DNA of 64,000 nucleotides from positions 16,323 to 80,322 of the forward strand of contig CACJPL010000006.1 of NCBI GenBank assembly GCA_902595285.1, given 5' to 3'. Shown here in pieces: positions 1 to 10,324 of this stretch. This stretch comes from an uncultured Pelagibacteraceae bacterium (GTDB lineage: Bacteria; Pseudomonadota; Alphaproteobacteria; Pelagibacterales; Pelagibacteraceae). Position numbers and translations under genes: made by a program. Within the stretch, counting starts at the first letter, position 1. Each line of letters begins with the position of its first letter. A model generated the notes under the pieces. The model did no database searches. It was not told the DNA's origin and saw nothing but the letters and a program-made list of their open reading frames with translations.

Positions 1-881
1 AAAATTATAATGAAATATCTGTTTATGATGAGAAAGAAGTTTTAGATAATACTGAAAATTTTTTAGAGAGCTTATACTCAAAATCTTTATTTCAAGAAAA
101 GAAAATAATTATTATTAAAAGAGCTAGTGATAAAATTTTAAAATTTATTGATGGACTTAAGGATAAAGATTTAAGTGATTTAAATATAATTATTAATTCT
201 GGTATTCTTGAAAAGAAATCTAAATTAAGGGTACTTTTTGAAAAAGATAAGAGTTTTGCATGTATTGCTTTTTACCCAGATAATGAACAAACATTGTTTA
301 AATTAGCGAATGATTTTTTAAAGAAAAAAAAATTATCAATTTCAAGCTCAAATATTAATATTATTATTAGTAAGTGTAACGGTGATAGAGAAAATATGTT
401 TAACGAATTACAAAAAATAGAGTTTTTTTCAAAAAATAATAAAAAAATTACTTCAGAAGCAATCTCAAAATTAACAAACTTGAGTGAAAATTATGATATT
501 TCTGAACTTGTCAATAACTCGCTAGCTAAAAACAAAAATAAAATAATTAAAATACTTAACGAAAATAATTTTAATAATGATGATTGCATATTAATAATCA
601 GAATGTTTTTAAACAAATCAAAAAAAATACTTGCACTATCAACTGAATTCGAAAAAAATAAAGATTTAGATTTAACAATTTCTTTAGCTAAACCGCCAAT
701 TTTTTGGAAAGAAAAAGAAGTAACAAAACAGCAAATATGTGGATGGAAACCTCAAAATATTAAAGAATTAATTTACAAATTAAATAAACTTGAATTATTA
801 GTTAAGAAAAATTTTGAAAATTCTGTAAACCTTATTACTGATTTCATATTTGAACAAATCCATTCACAAACTAATAATTAG
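1..881 (+). CDS. holA: DNA polymerase III subunit delta (5' truncated by window edge)
   Basis: Clamp-loader delta subunit, which opens the beta sliding clamp in the replicative polymerase. The reading frame is open from base 3, well before the first in-frame ATG at 294, so the gene starts upstream of the window. About 292 residues are visible; with the family near 340, some 45-50 N-terminal residues are missing. Visible family features are a SLFQEKKIIII stretch, then LRVLFEKDK and a YPDNE segment, followed by the helical lid region and C-terminal collar. It converges on parB and overlaps its 3' end by 11 bases, as in other alphaproteobacterial origin regions. Confidence 0.88.
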   Translation, partial: NYNEISVYDEKEVLDNTENFLESLYSKSLFQEKKIIIIKRASDKILKFIDGLKDKDLSDLNIIINSGILEKKSKLRVLFEKDKSFACIAFYPDNEQTLFKLANDFLKKKKLSISSSNINIIISKCNGDRENMFNELQKIEFFSKNNKKITSEAISKLTNLSENYDISELVNNSLAKNKNKIIKILNENNFNNDDCILIIRMFLNKSKKILALSTEFEKNKDLDLTISLAKPPIFWKEKEVTKQQICGWKPQNIKELIYKLNKLELLVKKNFENSVNLITDFIFEQIHSQTNN

Positions 882-1713
882 ATTTTATTATATCTATAAT
901 TTTATTTAGTTGATCTAAATCTTTATATTCAAAGGAAATCTTACCTTTATTTCTTTTATTATTTTGTATATTAACATTTAATCCAATCTTGTTTGATATT
1001 GACAATTCTAGAGCTAAAATGTTGGTATCTTTAATTTTAGTACCTTTTTGTTTTTTATTCTTAAACAATTTTACAAAATTTTCAGTTTGTCTAACTGATA
1101 ATTTTTTATCAACTATTTTACTTGCAACAAAAGATGCATTGTCTAATCCAACAAGTATTTTTGCATGACCAGCTGTTAATTTTTGTCTCTCAATTAATTT
1201 AATTACAGAATCAGGCAAACTTAACAATCTTAAAGAATTTGTAATGTGACTCCTACTTTTTCCAATAAATTTAGAAACTTTTTCTTGATCATAGGAAAAA
1301 TCATCAATCAAACGTTTATATCCTTGAGCTTCCTCTAAAGGATTTAAATCGTGCCTCTGAACATTCTCAATAATTGCAAATTCTAAGGACTTTAAATCAT
1401 CAACTTCTGTTACTACCACGGGTACATCATGCAAACCAGCTTTTTGAGCAGCTAGCCACCTTCTTTCACCTGCTATTATCTCAAATTTAGATTCATCATC
1501 GCTTAATTTTCGAACTATGATAGGTTGGAGTACTCCCCTCTCTTTAATTGAATTTGTTAAATCATTTAAAGTACTTTCATCAAAAATTTTTCTAGGTTGA
1601 TATTTATTAGGAACTAAATCAGAGACCAAAAGTGTATTTTTCTGAGGATTAACTTTAGTTTCACCTATTAGTGAAGATAGACCTCTTCCTAAGCCTTTTT
1701 TTATTTTATCCAT
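871..1713 (-). CDS. parB: Chromosome partitioning protein ParB
   Basis: Sequence-specific CTP-dependent clamp that loads at parS and works with ParA to segregate the chromosome. The 280-residue length is normal. Visible motifs are the GLGRGLSSL N-terminus, the AGERRW box (GERR, residues 82-85), ENVQRHDLNPLEEA (116-129) and a helix-turn-helix around 141-165. Its ATG overlaps the parA stop codon by one base (TAATG), so the pair is translationally coupled. A perfect parS site lies 1.4 kb away inside rsmG. Confidence 0.97.
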   Translation of the reverse strand: MDKIKKGLGRGLSSLIGETKVNPQKNTLLVSDLVPNKYQPRKIFDESTLNDLTNSIKERGVLQPIIVRKLSDDESKFEIIAGERRWLAAQKAGLHDVPVVVTEVDDLKSLEFAIIENVQRHDLNPLEEAQGYKRLIDDFSYDQEKVSKFIGKSRSHITNSLRLLSLPDSVIKLIERQKLTAGHAKILVGLDNASFVASKIVDKKLSVRQTENFVKLFKNKKQKGTKIKDTNILALELSISNKIGLNVNIQNNKRNKGKISFEYKDLDQLNKIIDIIKSNY

Positions 1714-2507
1714 TAAGCTGCACTCCCGATGGTTGACTCTTGATTGATAAATTCATCAGTAAAATTGAAATAAGATTTACTTCCAGGACATGATTTATCG
1801 TAGATTAATACCGGCATACCATGTGAGGGCGCTTCTGATAATCTGACATTCCTGGGTATCACGGTCGAATAAACTTTTTCACTAAAATAATCCCTAGCTT
1901 CTTTCTCAACCTGAGATGAAAGCTTATTTCTTTTGTCATACATAGTTAAAAGTATACCCCTAATTTTCAGATCTGGATTCAAACTTACTTTTATTCTTTC
2001 GATTGTTTTCATAAGCTGCGTTAAGCCCTCTAAAGCAAAAAATTCTGTCTGAAGTGGTACTAATAATGAGTTTGAAGTTACAAGTGCCATTACAGTCAAC
2101 AAGCTCAATGAAGGTGGGCAATCAATCAATACATAATCATATAGTTCACTAGAATTGTTTAAATATGCGGCTAATTTAGCCTTTAGTAAAAAAGCCCTGT
2201 TACTATCATCAGCCGTCTCTACTTCTAAGCCAGATAAATCTACATTAGATGTGATAACATCTAAATTCTCAAACCGTGTTTTTTTAATCACCTGACTAAT
2301 TTCTCTAGTTCCATTTAACACTCCATAAATTGTATCACTTGAGCTATCCATATTAGATAATCCTAGACCCGTGGTAGCGTTGCCTTGTGGATCCAAGTCA
2401 ACTACTAGAATTTTTTTATTTATTTGAGATAAGCCAGCTGCAAGATTTATCACTGTAGTGGTTTTTCCAACCCCACCCTTTTGATTTATGACTGAGATAA
2501 TTTGCAT
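1713..2507 (-). CDS. parA: Chromosome partitioning ATPase ParA (Soj)
   Basis: Deviant Walker-type ATPase that binds DNA nonspecifically and drives ParB-parS movement. The 264-residue protein has the signature KGGVGKTTT at residues 10-18, the switch DLDPQGN at 37-43 and a LIDCPPSLS Walker B-like segment near residue 128. It lies between rsmG (20-base gap upstream) and parB (1-base overlap) in the classic rsmG-parA-parB order. No truncation or unusual residue is visible. Confidence 0.98.
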   Translation of the reverse strand: MQIISVINQKGGVGKTTTVINLAAGLSQINKKILVVDLDPQGNATTGLGLSNMDSSSDTIYGVLNGTREISQVIKKTRFENLDVITSNVDLSGLEVETADDSNRAFLLKAKLAAYLNNSSELYDYVLIDCPPSLSLLTVMALVTSNSLLVPLQTEFFALEGLTQLMKTIERIKVSLNPDLKIRGILLTMYDKRNKLSSQVEKEARDYFSEKVYSTVIPRNVRLSEAPSHGMPVLIYDKSCPGSKSYFNFTDEFINQESTIGSAA

Positions 2508-2527
2508 TTAAATTTTTTGTAGTCCTT

Positions 2528-3172
2528 TTAATTTTTTTTTTTAATTTTTCTAATATTTATTAAAAAAGAATCTTTACTTGTTAAACTTTTTTTTTCTATG
2601 TACTCCAATTCCCAATTTTTTTTAGAATTTTCAAAAATTTTTTTTCCACCCTTCCCCATAAAAAAAATTAAATTTTTATATTTTGAAAAATTTTCATACA
2701 CTAAGTCTAGAACTACAGGCATTGGTTTAAATGCTCTAGACATTATTGTTCCTGTTTCTAAATTTTTTATTTCAAAAATATTTTTTTGAAAAACTTTTGT
2801 ATTTAAATTTAATCTCTCTGACACTTCTTTTAAAAAATGGCTTTTATGGTAGCTTTTTTCATAAAGATGCACATTCATATTATTTTTCAAATTTTTAAGC
2901 ATAATTGCTACTATTATGCCTGGCATACCCCCTCCTGAACCTATATCTGTGGTTGTATTGCTATTTAAATCAACAAAATCAATAATTTGTGCAGAATCTA
3001 TAATATGACGGTCAATTATGGCCTTTTTTGATGCTGTATTCTGGCTAATTATGTTGATTTTTTTATTTTTTTCAAGAATCATAGATATATAGTTTTCAAA
3101 GTCCAAAAATGTTTCACGTGAAACATTTAAGTGATCGATTCTAGAATAAAAATTTAAAATTTCCTGATCCAT
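2528..3172 (-). CDS. rsmG: 16S rRNA (guanine-N7) methyltransferase RsmG (GidB)
   Basis: SAM-dependent methyltransferase that modifies a G in the 530 loop of 16S rRNA (G527 in E. coli). It has 214 residues, with the SAM-binding loop DIGSGGGMPG at 76-85. Residues 16-22 (NVSRETF) are encoded by DNA containing a perfect parS palindrome, so the coding sequence is doubly constrained. The start codon overlaps the mnmG stop (TAATG), and parA follows after 20 bases. The C-terminus is short and lysine-rich. Confidence 0.96.
   Translation of the reverse strand: MDQEILNFYSRIDHLNVSRETFLDFENYISMILEKNKKINIISQNTASKKAIIDRHIIDSAQIIDFVDLNSNTTTDIGSGGGMPGIIVAIMLKNLKNNMNVHLYEKSYHKSHFLKEVSERLNLNTKVFQKNIFEIKNLETGTIMSRAFKPMPVVLDLVYENFSKYKNLIFFMGKGGKKIFENSKKNWELEYIEKKSLTSKDSFLINIRKIKKKN
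3110..3125. promoter_or_regulatory. parS centromere site (perfect 16-bp palindrome)
   Basis: The bases TGTTTCACGTGAAACA form a perfect inverted repeat identical to the consensus parS bound by ParB in many bacteria. The site lies within rsmG, 1.4 kb from parB, and encodes the VSRET residues common in RsmG proteins. This is the only exact copy I saw in the window. Confidence 0.93.
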
Positions 3173-5043
3173 TAAGCTATATGCTTAATAGACTTTCTTT
3201 TGACATGTGACAACAAAATATATACAGCGGCAGGAGTTATTCCATCAATTCTTAGAGCTTGGCCCATTGTTTTGGGCTTTATTTCTTTAAATTTAGCTTT
3301 TACCTCATTAGATAAACCTGACAGTCCGTCATAATTAATTTTATCTGGAATAATTAGGTTTTCGTCCCTCTTAAATGCTAAAATATCAGCTTTTTGCTTC
3401 TTTAAATATCCTCTGTAATGAGCGTTGATTTCCACTTGCTCATCAATTTCTTTGCTAAAAAAAGGTATATCAGACCATATTTCCCTGATTTTACTCATAT
3501 TAACACCTTTTTGAGTTAAAACTTCACTGGATGATCTCAAAATTCCGTCTTTTGCTATTTTTATTCCAAATTTTTCAGCTTTAGATGGTGAAATCTTAAA
3601 TTGGCTCATTTTAAGGCTTATTTGTCTGATTTGCTCAAATTTACTCAAATATAAACCTTTTCTTTCTTCACCTATTAAACCAATATCAATACCCTTTGCA
3701 GTTAATCTTTGGTCAGCATTATCAGATCTTAAACTTAATCGATATTCTGCTCTTGATGTAAACATTCGATATGGCTCAGCAACTCCTTTAGTCACTAAAT
3801 CATCAATCATTACTCCAATGTAGGCGTCAGATCTATCAAGTATGAATGGTTCTAATTTCTTGACAGACAAGGCAGCATTTACTCCCGCTATAAGACCTTG
3901 TGCAGCCGCTTCCTCATATCCTGTTGTCCCGTTAATTTGACCTGCAAGATAAAGATTGCTTATCTTCTTGGTTTCAAGGGTTAGGAATAATTCACGTGGA
4001 TCTATATAATCATATTCTATTGCATATCCTGGTCTTAATATATTAACGTTCTCTAAGCCGTTGATATTATTACATATTTCTTGTTGTACCTCAGCTGGAA
4101 GTGATGTAGATATGCCATTTGGGTAAATTGTGTGATCATTTAGACCTTCTGGTTCTAAAAATATCTGATGACGAACTTTATCAGCAAATTTTACTATCTT
4201 ATCCTCTATAGAAGGACAATATCTTGGGCCTACTCCTTTTATACTACCTGAGTACATAGCACTCTTAGATAAATTCTTTTCTATAATTTTATGAACCTTC
4301 TCATTTGTATATGTCATCCGGCATGACACTTGTTTATTCAAGTTTTTTTTTGTTAAGAATGAAAAAAAATAAGGATCCTCATCTGCGAATTGTTCTTCTA
4401 AGTTTTCAAAATGAATTGTTCTTGCATCCAACCTTGGCGGTGTTCCAGTTTTTAATCTTCCAATTTTAAAATCATATTTAGCTAATTGTTCACTTAATCC
4501 AGTAGAAGGTTTTTCATCGTATCTTCCAGCGGGAGTTCTTTCATCACCTATATGTATCAAACCGTTCAAAAAAGTCCCTGTTGTAAGTATTATCTTGTTT
4601 GATAGAACTTTCTTACCTTCTTTAGTTTCAAATCCACTTATTGAATTTTTATCGAAAATAAACTTTGCTACAGGATCAGAAAAAACACTTAAATTACAAT
4701 AGTTTAGCAATATTTCTTGCATATATCTACGATAAAGTGATCTATCTGATTGAGTTCGTGGTCCTCTGACTGCTGGCCCTCTACTTCTATTTAACAATCT
4801 AAATTGTATACCTGATTTGTCTGCTACATCTCCCATAACACCATCAAGGGCATCTATTTCTCTAACCAAATGACCTTTACCCAAGCCTCCTATTGCCGGG
4901 TTACATGACATCTCACCGATAGTTTCTATTTTATGAGTAAATAGGGCAGTGTTCACTCCAAGACGAGCAGATGCTGCTGCAGCTTCACATCCAGCATGAC
5001 CACCTCCAATTACAACAACATCAAATGACAAATCATTTTTCAT
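3172..5043 (-). CDS. mnmG: tRNA uridine-5-carboxymethylaminomethyl modification enzyme MnmG (GidA)
   Basis: FAD-dependent partner of MnmE that installs (carboxymethyl)aminomethyl groups on U34 of wobble-position tRNAs. At 623 residues it is full length. The dinucleotide-binding motif GGGHAGCE is at residues 13-20, followed by the conserved [12 protein letters not shown] segment and the C-terminal helical domain that binds MnmE. It is the first gene of the mnmG-rsmG-parA-parB run; mnmE lies 117 bases upstream on the same strand. Confidence 0.98.
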   Translation of the reverse strand: MKNDLSFDVVVIGGGHAGCEAAAASARLGVNTALFTHKIETIGEMSCNPAIGGLGKGHLVREIDALDGVMGDVADKSGIQFRLLNRSRGPAVRGPRTQSDRSLYRRYMQEILLNYCNLSVFSDPVAKFIFDKNSISGFETKEGKKVLSNKIILTTGTFLNGLIHIGDERTPAGRYDEKPSTGLSEQLAKYDFKIGRLKTGTPPRLDARTIHFENLEEQFADEDPYFFSFLTKKNLNKQVSCRMTYTNEKVHKIIEKNLSKSAMYSGSIKGVGPRYCPSIEDKIVKFADKVRHQIFLEPEGLNDHTIYPNGISTSLPAEVQQEICNNINGLENVNILRPGYAIEYDYIDPRELFLTLETKKISNLYLAGQINGTTGYEEAAAQGLIAGVNAALSVKKLEPFILDRSDAYIGVMIDDLVTKGVAEPYRMFTSRAEYRLSLRSDNADQRLTAKGIDIGLIGEERKGLYLSKFEQIRQISLKMSQFKISPSKAEKFGIKIAKDGILRSSSEVLTQKGVNMSKIREIWSDIPFFSKEIDEQVEINAHYRGYLKKQKADILAFKRDENLIIPDKINYDGLSGLSNEVKAKFKEIKPKTMGQALRIDGITPAAVYILLSHVKRKSIKHIA

Positions 5044-5160
5044 AATCCAAATCTATATGTGATTATATAATTTACAAGATAGGCTTAATTTTTTGTTAAT
5101 AAGCCTTATTTATCAACGTTTTTTGGTAAAAAAAAGTGGAAAAACCAGCAATATAGGGTA

Positions 5161-6492
5161 TCACTTGCCGATACAAAAATCGTTGAAAATACTACCTAAG
5201 ATCTCCTCTACATCAACTTTTCCAACTATCATACCTAAATGTCTAGTAGCTAATCTTAAATCTTCTGCAGCTTTATCAAAATCTTCGATTTCTTTTTTTT
5301 GGTTAAAGTTATTTAGATGATCCAAACACTGTTGCAGATGTTGCCTGTGCCTTTCTCTTGTAATTAAAATATCATCACTTGTAAGAAATTTATTTTTTAA
5401 ATTATTTTTTATTTTTGAAATTAATTCTTCAATGTTTTTATTTTCTTTAAGTGAAATTAAAACATGATTTGTTTTTTTAATTTCTGTACCAATATCTTTT
5501 TCTAAGAGATCAGATTTATTTATAACTAAAATTGCATTTTCATGTAACAAATCCTTCAAAACATCAGTAAAATTAGGGCTTTTTGCATCAATCACAACAA
5601 GCTTTAGATCTGCTTCTTCAGCTTTATTAAGAGATAATTTAATTCCTTTTTTTTCTATCTCATCTTTAGAATTTCTTATTCCGGCTGTATCAGAAATGAT
5701 AACTGGATAACCGTCTATATTTAGATGAGTTTCAATCACATCTCTAGTTGTGCCTGCAATTTCAGAGACGATTGCAACATCGCGATTAGATAAGTGATTC
5801 ATCAAGCTAGATTTGCCAGCATTAGTTGGTCCTAGGATGGCAATTTTAAAACCTTCTCTAATTCTTTCTCCAACTTTTTGATCGTTTAATATTTTTTTGA
5901 TTTTATTTATTACTTCATCTGAACTGTTTTTGATTTCATCTAAAATATTACTAGGCAGGTCTTCCTCTGGAAAATCAATTTTTGCCTCAACATGTGATAA
6001 AATTTTTAAAAGTTTTTCTCTTAAAAAATTAAATTGATCAGATGATTTTCCATTCATGATTTTAATTGCTTGTTGTCTTTGAATTTCTGTTTCTGACGAA
6101 ATTAAATCAGCAATACTTTCTGCTTTAAGTAAATTTATTTTTCCATTTTGAAATGCTAGTTTTGTAAATTCACCTGGCCCAGCTAATCTACAATTTTCTA
6201 TATCTGAAAGAGAGGAGTGCAGGGCATCCACAACAGCTTTACTGCCATGAACTTGAATTTCAGCCATATCTTCGCCTGTGTAGCTCTCAGGCCCAGGAAA
6301 CCAAAGGATTAGCCCCTCATCAATCAGCTCAGAAGTGTTGATTTTATTGATTTTTCTTAATGTTGCTACTCTCGGTTTTGGTGGCCCCTTGCCAGTTAAA
6401 AGCTTAATTACTTTTGAGGTATCTTGTCCTGAAAGTCTTATAACAGCCACACCTGATATGCCAGGACCACTCGATAAAGCATAAATTGTCAT
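5161..6492 (-). CDS. mnmE: tRNA modification GTPase MnmE (TrmE)
   Basis: GTPase that works with MnmG in U34 tRNA modification. Its 443 residues comprise an N-terminal tetrahydrofolate-binding domain, a helical domain and an inserted Ras-like G domain with P-loop GPTNAGKS at 221-228, DTAG at 268-271 and NKSD near 325. The C-terminus ends FCIGK, which carries the conserved C-[IL]-G-K cysteine. The start MTIYALSSGPG matches the family's usual N-terminus (DTIFALSSG-like). Confidence 0.98.
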   Translation of the reverse strand: MTIYALSSGPGISGVAVIRLSGQDTSKVIKLLTGKGPPKPRVATLRKINKINTSELIDEGLILWFPGPESYTGEDMAEIQVHGSKAVVDALHSSLSDIENCRLAGPGEFTKLAFQNGKINLLKAESIADLISSETEIQRQQAIKIMNGKSSDQFNFLREKLLKILSHVEAKIDFPEEDLPSNILDEIKNSSDEVINKIKKILNDQKVGERIREGFKIAILGPTNAGKSSLMNHLSNRDVAIVSEIAGTTRDVIETHLNIDGYPVIISDTAGIRNSKDEIEKKGIKLSLNKAEEADLKLVVIDAKSPNFTDVLKDLLHENAILVINKSDLLEKDIGTEIKKTNHVLISLKENKNIEELISKIKNNLKNKFLTSDDILITRERHRQHLQQCLDHLNNFNQKKEIEDFDKAAEDLRLATRHLGMIVGKVDVEEILGSIFNDFCIGK

Positions 6493-6554
6493 TTAAAGAT
6501 TATATCTTTAAATTTATGTCTCTGTAAAACTTAAAATTGTAATGAAAAATTCTT

Positions 6555-7823
6555 TTAAGCTGGTTTATTCATTGAATTAAAAAACTCAGCATTATTTTTT
6601 GTGTCTTTTAATTTTGAGTTAATAAACTCTATGGCATCCATGGTTCCCATTGGAGCAATTATTCTTCTAAGCACGTTCATTTTTTGTAAATCATTTTTGT
6701 CAAATAATAATTCTTCTCTTCTTGTGCCTGATTTTGTTATATCGATTGCTGGATATATTCTTTTGTCAGCAATTTTTCTATCTAATATTGTTTCACTATT
6801 ACCTGTTCCTTTAAATTCTTCAAAAATAACTTCATCCATTCTACTTCCGGTGTCAATTAAAGCTGTAGAAATAATTGTTAATGAACCACCTTCTTCAATA
6901 TTTCTTGCTGCACCGAAAAATCTCTTAGGTCTCTGGAGTGCATTTGCGTCAACACCACCGGTTAAAACTTTCCCAGAACTAGGTATCACTGCATTGTAGG
7001 CTCTTCCTAGTCTTGTTATAGAATCTAGTAAAATGATTACATCTTTTTTATGTTCGGTTAATCTTTTTGCTTTTTCAATGACCATTTCGGCTACTGCCAC
7101 GTGCCTTTGAGCTGGTTCATCAAAAGTAGAGCTAATTACCTCGCCTTTTACAGTTCTTTGCATGTCAGTTACTTCTTCTGGACGTTCGTCAATCAACAGT
7201 ACCATAAGATAGCATTCTGGATAATTTTTAGCTATTGAGTTTGCAATACTTTGCAAAATCATTGTTTTTCCAGCTTTAGGTGGAGAAATAATTATAGACC
7301 TTTGTCCTTTACCAATTGGACTAACCAGATCAATTAGTCTTGGGGTTAAATCTTGTTTTTTTTCAACTTTTGTCGTTTCAACTTCCATCACCAATTGTTT
7401 ATCTGGATATAAAGGAGTTAAGTTATCAAATGCAATTTTATGTCTTGCTTTTTCTGGTTCTTCAAAATTTATTTTGCTAACTTGTAATAATGCAAAATAT
7501 CTTTCTCCTTCTTTAGGTGCTCTTACTGGTCCTTCAACTGTATCTCCAGTTCTTAAACCATATTTCCTAATCTGACTTGGGCTGACATAAATATCATCCG
7601 GCCCTGGAAGATAATTTGACTCCATTGCTCTTAAAAAACCAAAACCATCTTGTAATAACTGTAAAACACCTACACCAGTAATTTCCTCTTTTTCGGCAAC
7701 CTTCTTAAGAATTGCAAAAAGTATTTCCTGTTTCCTAAGTGTGCTGGCATTTTCAATACCAAGCTCTTCTGCTTGAGTAATAAGCTGTTCAGATGATTTT
7801 AATTTTAATTCTTGTATATTCAT
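6555..7823 (-). CDS. rho: Transcription termination factor Rho
   Basis: Hexameric RNA helicase that terminates transcription. It has 422 residues, with an N-terminal helix bundle (1-45), a cold-shock-like RNA-binding fold with GFGFLR at 60-65, Walker A PPKAGKT at 181-187 and the DERPEEV segment at 212-218. The usual length is 415-420, so it is intact. It lies between hemJ and mnmE in the conserved alphaproteobacterial order. Confidence 0.98.
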   Translation of the reverse strand: MNIQELKLKSSEQLITQAEELGIENASTLRKQEILFAILKKVAEKEEITGVGVLQLLQDGFGFLRAMESNYLPGPDDIYVSPSQIRKYGLRTGDTVEGPVRAPKEGERYFALLQVSKINFEEPEKARHKIAFDNLTPLYPDKQLVMEVETTKVEKKQDLTPRLIDLVSPIGKGQRSIIISPPKAGKTMILQSIANSIAKNYPECYLMVLLIDERPEEVTDMQRTVKGEVISSTFDEPAQRHVAVAEMVIEKAKRLTEHKKDVIILLDSITRLGRAYNAVIPSSGKVLTGGVDANALQRPKRFFGAARNIEEGGSLTIISTALIDTGSRMDEVIFEEFKGTGNSETILDRKIADKRIYPAIDITKSGTRREELLFDKNDLQKMNVLRRIIAPMGTMDAIEFINSKLKDTKNNAEFFNSMNKPA

Positions 7824-7889
7824 GATTGTTTCTTAGATAAGGACTTATCAGATGGTATTAATATATATACTACTGTTGTTATTTCAACC

Positions 7890-8324
7890 CTAGATTGGCT
7901 TAAAAATAGCTAAAAATACAACAATAATCAAGATAACCGTGGGTATTTCATTAATAATTCTAAAGAATCTTGCAGATCTTGTGTTTGTAGAGTTTTTTAG
8001 AGCAACAAGACATTTACCCAAATAATCATTGTAAGCTGATAACAAAATTATTAAAACAATTTTTATCTGAAACCATAATTGAGAAAAAATATCTATTCCA
8101 TTGAGATAAATTAATACTAATCCAAAAACCCAAGTAAAAATCATTGCAGGACGCATAATGTAGTAAAATAACCTTCTTTCCATGACTTCAAAAATATCTG
8201 TTGCTTCTTTTTTCTCTTTATTTTCAACATGGTAAACAAAAATTCTAGGAAGATACAAAAGACCGGCCATCCAAGAAATAACTGCAATCAAATGCAAAGA
8301 TTTAAATAATAAATACGAATTCAT
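7890..8324 (-). CDS. hemJ: Protoporphyrinogen oxidase HemJ
   Basis: Small integral membrane protein (144 residues, four hydrophobic segments) of the UPF0093/HemJ family, which oxidises protoporphyrinogen IX to protoporphyrin IX in bacteria lacking HemG and HemY. The N-terminus LHLIAVISWMAGLLYLPR carries the conserved histidine and arginine, and YYIMRPAM the second conserved patch. It follows hemE and hemH on the same strand, so uroporphyrinogen decarboxylation, protoporphyrinogen oxidation and iron insertion are encoded together. Confidence 0.9.
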   Translation of the reverse strand: MNSYLLFKSLHLIAVISWMAGLLYLPRIFVYHVENKEKKEATDIFEVMERRLFYYIMRPAMIFTWVFGLVLIYLNGIDIFSQLWFQIKIVLIILLSAYNDYLGKCLVALKNSTNTRSARFFRIINEIPTVILIIVVFLAIFKPI

Positions 8325-8327
8325 ATA

Positions 8328-9323
8328 TCAAATATTTCTTTCAATTAAGGATTTTAATAAAAGGATATGATCATCATTATCATTTAAACAAGGAACCATA
8401 TCAAAATTTTCTCCTCCAGCACTAATAAAACTCTCCTTACCCTGAATTAAAATTTCCTCCAAAGTCTCGACGCAGTCAGATGAAAACCCCGGACAAATTG
8501 TAAGAACATTTTTGACTCCTTCTTTAGGTAAGTTTTCTAAAGTCTTGTCAGTATATGGTTGAAGCCATTCTTGTGGACCAAATCTTGATTGAAATGTGGT
8601 TTTAATTTTAATTGAACTAAATTTTTCCGAAATAAGTCTTGTCGTTTTATGACAATAACAATGATAAGGATCACCTTTATCAAAATATTTTTTTGGTATG
8701 CCATGATAAGAGGTTATAATTAGATCTGGCCTCCAATTTATTTCGTTAAGTTTTTTGTTAATGGAATTAACGAGTGCATCAATATAAAGAGGATCAGATT
8801 CGTAATGTGGTATTATTTTTAAGGAGGGTTGCCATCTCATTTTCATTAAAGTTCTATAAACTTCATCACAGACTGTTGCTGTTGTGGCAGCAGCATACTG
8901 TGGATAAAGAGGAAGTATCACCAAGTTTTCACAGCCCATTTCATGTAATTTATGAATCTTGCTTTTTATACTAGGATTTCCATATCTCATTGCAAAATCT
9001 ACAATAATATTTTCTTTAGAAGTTGAGTTTGAAATTTTTTCACTTTGCTTTTTTGTATAATAGAGAAGTGGAGACATGTTTTTGTCTTTCATCCATATTT
9101 CCTTATAAGCTTTTGCTGTTTTGGAGGGCCTAAAATTTAAAATAAAAACATTTAAAATTATTTGCCAAATCACAGGATTTACTTCGATAACCCTTCTATC
9201 AGAAAGAAACTCTTTTAAATATTTTCTTATATCAAGCCAACTAGTAGAGTCGGGTGTTCCTAAATTAATTATCAGAACGCCGGTTTTGCCAAACTTTACA
9301 GGGGGATGATTTTTGTCAATCAT
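8328..9323 (-). CDS. hemH: Ferrochelatase
   Basis: Inserts Fe(II) into protoporphyrin IX, the last step of haem synthesis. Full-length at 331 residues, with the N-terminal VLIINLGTPDS, the active-site segment TSYHGIPKKY (catalytic histidine) and the C-terminal PGFSSDCVETLEEI (conserved glutamate). Its start overlaps the hemE stop by 4 bases and hemJ follows after 3 bases, indicating one hemE-hemH-hemJ transcript. Confidence 0.97.
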   Translation of the reverse strand: MIDKNHPPVKFGKTGVLIINLGTPDSTSWLDIRKYLKEFLSDRRVIEVNPVIWQIILNVFILNFRPSKTAKAYKEIWMKDKNMSPLLYYTKKQSEKISNSTSKENIIVDFAMRYGNPSIKSKIHKLHEMGCENLVILPLYPQYAAATTATVCDEVYRTLMKMRWQPSLKIIPHYESDPLYIDALVNSINKKLNEINWRPDLIITSYHGIPKKYFDKGDPYHCYCHKTTRLISEKFSSIKIKTTFQSRFGPQEWLQPYTDKTLENLPKEGVKNVLTICPGFSSDCVETLEEILIQGKESFISAGGENFDMVPCLNDNDDHILLLKSLIERNI

Positions 9324-10324
9324 TTAAAATCTTTTACAATTTTGATTAAGTTTTCTAGCATTTCTGGATTAGTCTCAGGTAAAATACCATGTCCAAGATT
9401 AAATATATACGGATGATCTTTAAAGATTTCCAAATATTTAGAGGCTTCCTTTTTTAAGGTTTCATTGTCTGTTAATAAAATTTTAGGGTCTAACCCGCCT
9501 TGAATAGGAATTTTTATATCCCTAAGTATTTTTTTTGGATCAACATTATAATCAATACTAACAGCGTCAGGCTTAACAATATCACAAAATTCTTTATAAT
9601 TTTTTATTTCTCTAGGGAAACATATCACTGGAACATTTAAAGATTTTACATAATTTACTAAATTTAAAGTCGGAGAATAAACATAGTTAGGTAAATCTTT
9701 CTCATCTAACAAGCCTGCCCAACTATCAAAAATTTGAATGATATTTGCACCATTATCCACTTGGTTTTTGATATGTACTTTTAAAAATTTTTCAATAATT
9801 AATAAAATTCTGTTTATTAAAAACTCATCTTTAAAAAAATCTTTTTTTAAATTTTGTTTGGGAGACTGTTGATTGATCATATAAACTAATAATGTCCATG
9901 GAGCACCAACAAAACCAATAGTATTTTTATTGTTTAAAATAGTGTCTGAGCTAACTTTTCTTATTGCCTTATATACACGATGTATTTTTTCTACAAAGTC
10001 AATTTCATCAGTCTTAGTAATTTTACTAAGATTCAATTCTCCTAATTTTGGCCCAAAATTTTTTTCAAATTCTACTTTTTGACTTAATCCATAAGGAAGC
10101 ATTAATATATCTGAAAAAATAATTGCAGCATCTAGATTAAATCTTTTTAAAGGCTGAAGTGTTATTTCTGCAGTTAAATCATCATTTAAACATAGATTAA
10201 TAAAGTTAGGATTATTTTTTCTAATTTCTCTAAATTCTGGTAAATATCTTCCTGCCTGTCTCATAATCCATATAGGGTTAAAAGAGACATCTTTGTTTGT
10301 TATTACTTTATTTAAAGGTTTCAT
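9320..10324 (-). CDS. hemE: Uroporphyrinogen decarboxylase
   Basis: Cytosolic enzyme that decarboxylates uroporphyrinogen III to coproporphyrinogen III. It has 334 residues. The substrate-binding loop RQAGRYLPEF starts at residue 22, GFVGAPWTLL near 127 is the second conserved block, and the C-terminal NLGHGILPET near 308 carries the conserved histidine. It is the last gene on the left side of the 266-base gap proposed here as oriC, the same position as in Caulobacter and Rickettsia. Confidence 0.97.
   Translation of the reverse strand: MKPLNKVITNKDVSFNPIWIMRQAGRYLPEFREIRKNNPNFINLCLNDDLTAEITLQPLKRFNLDAAIIFSDILMLPYGLSQKVEFEKNFGPKLGELNLSKITKTDEIDFVEKIHRVYKAIRKVSSDTILNNKNTIGFVGAPWTLLVYMINQQSPKQNLKKDFFKDEFLINRILLIIEKFLKVHIKNQVDNGANIIQIFDSWAGLLDEKDLPNYVYSPTLNLVNYVKSLNVPVICFPREIKNYKEFCDIVKPDAVSIDYNVDPKKILRDIKIPIQGGLDPKILLTDNETLKKEASKYLEIFKDHPYIFNLGHGILPETNPEMLENLIKIVKDFK

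Noticed and set aside
2598..2789. Plus-strand frame of 63 codons
   Set aside because: Lies wholly inside rsmG on the other strand and has the composition of a shadow frame.
5081..5106. Inverted repeat AGGCTTA/TAAGCCT between mnmG and mnmE as a terminator or origin element
   Set aside because: The 7-bp arms are separated by 12 bases and not followed by a T-run on either strand. mnmG-side gaps hold origins in some bacteria, but no good DnaA box is present and hemE-ppsR fits better for this clade.
6601..6999. Plus-strand frame of 132 codons
   Set aside because: Shadow of rho; rho itself has all family motifs in this region.
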